Shown piece after piece: positions 4,711 through 6,422 of a stretch of 6,422 nt of DNA. The stretch is from Candidatus Woesearchaeota archaeon. GTDB taxonomy: Archaea; Nanobdellota; Nanobdellia; Woesearchaeales; UBA11576. The stretch lies in assembly GCA_019322385.1 (NCBI GenBank), contig JAHWIS010000077.1, positions 1-6,422 of the forward strand. Direction: 5' to 3'. The translations under genes were made by a program, and so were the position numbers. The notes under the pieces were generated by a model. It worked only from the letters and a program-made list of their open reading frames with translations. It was not told the DNA's origin and made no database searches. Within the stretch, counting starts at the first letter, position 1, and each line of letters starts with the position of its first letter.

Positions 4711-5301
4711 TTACTTTCTTGATCTCTTTTTCTTTGCTGTTATATAAGTGACTTCAGTCTTGCTGAGCACAGAATTAGGTATGAATATTATGTCTCCGCT
4801 CTTTGTCTCTATCTTTGTCTCGAGCAGGTTTATCTCAGTTATCTTTCCCTGCATGCCTTTTACTTTTATCCTCTGTCCTATCTTGAATTCGTTCTTTCGC
4901 TGTATGAAGAATCCTGATATCGCGTTAGGTATGAAGTCCTTTATCCCTAGGAACGTCGACAGGATGATAAGTATTATCACGCCCGCTGCTATCATGTGCA
5001 GTATGGTAGAAACCAGTCCTATCTGTTGAAGGACTATCACGATAGTGACAAAATAGATGAAATAAGTGGTGAATGTCTCTGCTATCTCCTCTATCTTCAG
5101 GGTGATCCCTGCAAGCTTGGAGAAATTCTCATTTATCTCAAAGCTGTGAAGGAACTTGTACACGAGCCTCCCAAGTATCTTGCCGAGTATGAACCCTATA
5201 AGCAGGAGAACTATAGCAACTATGAACTTATAGAAGAGCCCTGATGTCGATTCCCTTACTGATGCGTATATGCTTGCTATAGTATCTACCAGTGTCGCCA
5301 T
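4711..5301 (-). CDS. Small MscS-family mechanosensitive channel
   Basis: The 196-residue membrane protein has hydrophobic segments at about 23-47, 77-97 and 99-118. The third continues into the pore-type helix STFLGIKDFIPNAISGFFIQRK (115-136). A beta domain follows: FKIGQRIKVKGMQGKITEINLLETKIETKSGDIIFIPNS is at about 139-177. This matches the core of MscS, a heptameric channel that opens under membrane tension to release solutes. The protein stops right after the beta domain with a basic tail (KKKRSRK). The large C-terminal alpha/beta cage of E. coli MscS (286 residues) is missing. It is transcribed towards the UPF0147 gene, with no base between the stop codons. The start lies about 27 nt from a TATA box. 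Confidence 0.9.
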   Translation of the reverse strand: MATLVDTIASIYASVRESTSGLFYKFIVAIVLLLIGFILGKILGRLVYKFLHSFEINENFSKLAGITLKIEEIAETFTTYFIYFVTIVIVLQQIGLVSTILHMIAAGVIILIILSTFLGIKDFIPNAISGFFIQRKNEFKIGQRIKVKGMQGKITEINLLETKIETKSGDIIFIPNSVLSKTEVTYITAKKKRSRK

Positions 5302-5324
5302 TCCATGTTTTATGGATTTCTTTG

Positions 5325-5332
5325 TTTATAAA
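5325..5332 (-). promoter_or_regulatory. TATA box of the MscS gene, leaderless
   Basis: The palindromic TTTATAAA has its centre about 27 nt from the MscS start codon at 5301, so the transcript is probably leaderless. Being symmetric it could be read on both strands, but the plus-strand gene has a better placed box of its own. Confidence 0.65.
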
Positions 5333-5353
5333 TTTTGTTGTCCACAGAAACCA

Positions 5354-5360
5354 TTATAAA
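5354..5360 (+). promoter_or_regulatory. TATA box of the DRG-type GTPase gene, leaderless
   Basis: TTATAAA has its centre about 26 nt before ATG 5383. No Shine-Dalgarno sequence precedes the ATG, consistent with a leaderless transcript. The box is about 25 nt from the divergent MscS box. Confidence 0.65.
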
Positions 5361-5382
5361 CCCCTGTTCATGACGACCAACC

Positions 5383-6422
5383 ATGCCGAAGAAGAAAAAA
5401 CCAAAGGCACCACCAAAGAAGCCAAAGCCTGAAAAGAAGAAGGTGTCCAACTGGGACAGGATCCAAGAGCTTGAGCAGGAGCTCAGCAAGATGCAGTACA
5501 ACAAGCGTACTCAGCATCATTATGGTCTTGTCAGGGCTAAGATAGCAGGCCTGAAGAAGAAAGAGGAATCAAGGGTCGCTAAAGGTCCGAAGACCACTGG
5601 CTATTCTGTGAGGAAGAGCGGTGATGCAACAGTAATACTTGTCGGTTTCCCTTCTGCAGGGAAGTCAAGCCTCCTGAACCTATTGACGAATGCCAACTCA
5701 CCTATAGGCGCCTATGAGTTCACTACTCTTGATGTTATCCCAGGTCTTCTTGAGCACAAGGATGCAAAGATCCAGATACTTGACGTGCCCGGCATTGTGA
5801 GAGGTGCTGCTTCAGGAAGAGGGCGCGGAAGGGAGGTCCTTTCAGTGCTGCAGAACGCTGATCTTGCTCTGCTCATAGTTGACACATTGAGGCCGAACGC
5901 CCATAATGTGATGCTAAAAGAGATACATGACGCCCATCTAAGGCTCAACAAGCAGAAACCTGATGTCAGGATCAAGAAGAAATCCAAAGACGGCATAAGG
6001 ATAGGCAAGACAGTCAAGCTCCCCTTGCTTTCTGATGACACCATAGTCTCTGTCTGTAAGGAGATGCGCATCAACAACGCAGAGGTTCTGATTCGCAGCG
6101 AGATAGGTGTTGAGGACCTTATCGATGTGATAGAATCCAACAAGATATACATCCCAGGCATCACTGTACTGAACAAGATAGACCTTGTCGAAGATGATCG
6201 CTTAGAGGAAATCAAGAAAGAGATCAAGCCTGACATCTGCATATCTGCTGAGAAGAAGATAAACATCGACGAAGTGAAGGAAATCATATTCCAGAAGCTG
6301 AGGTTCATCAGGGTATATTGCAAGGAAGTAGGAAAAAAGGCAGACATGGGAGTCCCCCTGATCCTTAGGCAAGGCTCTACCATAAGGACGATGTGCGACA
6401 AGCTGCACAGGGATTTCATCAA
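5383..6422 (+). CDS. DRG-type (OBG superfamily) GTPase, C-terminus beyond right edge
   Basis: The 346 visible residues contain the G motifs in order: G1 GFPSAGKSS (88-96), G2 Thr in EFTTLD (112-117), G3 DVPG (134-137), G4 NKID (264-267) and G5 ISAE (287-290). A helix-turn-helix-like insertion characteristic of DRG lies between G3 and G4 (about 180-250), and the start of a TGS domain is at about 306-346 (RFIRVYCKEVG, then GVPLILRQGSTI). DRG proteins bind translating ribosomes and are conserved in archaea and eukaryotes. The first 20 residues are an unusual Lys/Pro-rich tract (13 Lys, 5 Pro) before the normal DRG beginning VSNWDRIQELEQEL. The start is fixed by the TATA spacing. About 20-30 further residues should follow beyond the window. 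Confidence 0.94.
   Translation, partial: MPKKKKPKAPPKKPKPEKKKVSNWDRIQELEQELSKMQYNKRTQHHYGLVRAKIAGLKKKEESRVAKGPKTTGYSVRKSGDATVILVGFPSAGKSSLLNLLTNANSPIGAYEFTTLDVIPGLLEHKDAKIQILDVPGIVRGAASGRGRGREVLSVLQNADLALLIVDTLRPNAHNVMLKEIHDAHLRLNKQKPDVRIKKKSKDGIRIGKTVKLPLLSDDTIVSVCKEMRINNAEVLIRSEIGVEDLIDVIESNKIYIPGITVLNKIDLVEDDRLEEIKKEIKPDICISAEKKINIDEVKEIIFQKLRFIRVYCKEVGKKADMGVPLILRQGSTIRTMCDKLHRDFI

Noticed and set aside
5712..6422. Long open frame on the minus strand, 236 codons
   Set aside because: It is fully antisense to the GTPase with its clear G motifs. Its product is Ser/Leu/Ile-rich and resembles no family, as expected for the complement of a coding frame.

Overview
The window is archaeal. It encodes aRF1 with NIKS and GGQ motifs, a hypusine-type aIF5A, L40e, L37Ae, RNA polymerase subunit P, KEOPS Pcc1, prefoldin beta, a UPF0147 protein, a DRG-type GTPase and a tRNA with bulge-helix-bulge introns. 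Several TATA boxes (TTTAWATA-like) sit about 26 nt upstream of start codons, which is typical of archaeal leaderless transcription. Compact gene packing, short proteins and moderate GC suggest a small-genome lineage, possibly of the DPANN type. The lineage is inferred from style only.

Layout. Positions 1-2900 lie on the minus strand. In transcription order they are prf1 (aRF1), a SprT-like zinc metallopeptidase, aIF5A, L40e, and the N-terminal part of a site-2-protease-like membrane metallopeptidase that runs off the left edge. prf1 has a likely leaderless promoter. aIF5A has its own TATA boxes between it and the peptidase gene, so this stretch is at least two transcription units. aIF5A and L40e are separated by one base.

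Positions 2958-3117 hold a plus-strand TATA box and tRNA-Pro(UGG), divergent from prf1. The tRNA is interrupted twice: a 31-nt intron at the canonical 37/38 site and a 19-nt intron in the T loop at 59/60. Each is bounded by a complete bulge-helix-bulge fold. After it, positions 3118-3373 have no gene but contain three nested or adjacent inverted repeats that can pair in mutually exclusive ways, then TATA boxes.

Positions 3374-4710 are a plus-strand information-processing operon: rpl37ae, rpoP, pcc1, pfdB and a UPF0147 gene, with gaps of 2, 1, 16 and 43 nt. It covers ribosome assembly, transcription, tRNA t6A modification and protein folding. A small MscS-type channel gene (minus, 4711-5301) abuts it tail to tail with no spacer. 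The MscS gene and the DRG-type GTPase gene (plus, 5383 to the right edge) diverge from a short region with a TATA box for each.

The genes serve mainly the translation machinery: elongation and termination (aIF5A, aRF1), ribosomal proteins, a tRNA, tRNA modification and a ribosome-associated GTPase. The most unusual item is the doubly interrupted tRNA-Pro. No mobile element, CRISPR array or defence system is visible.
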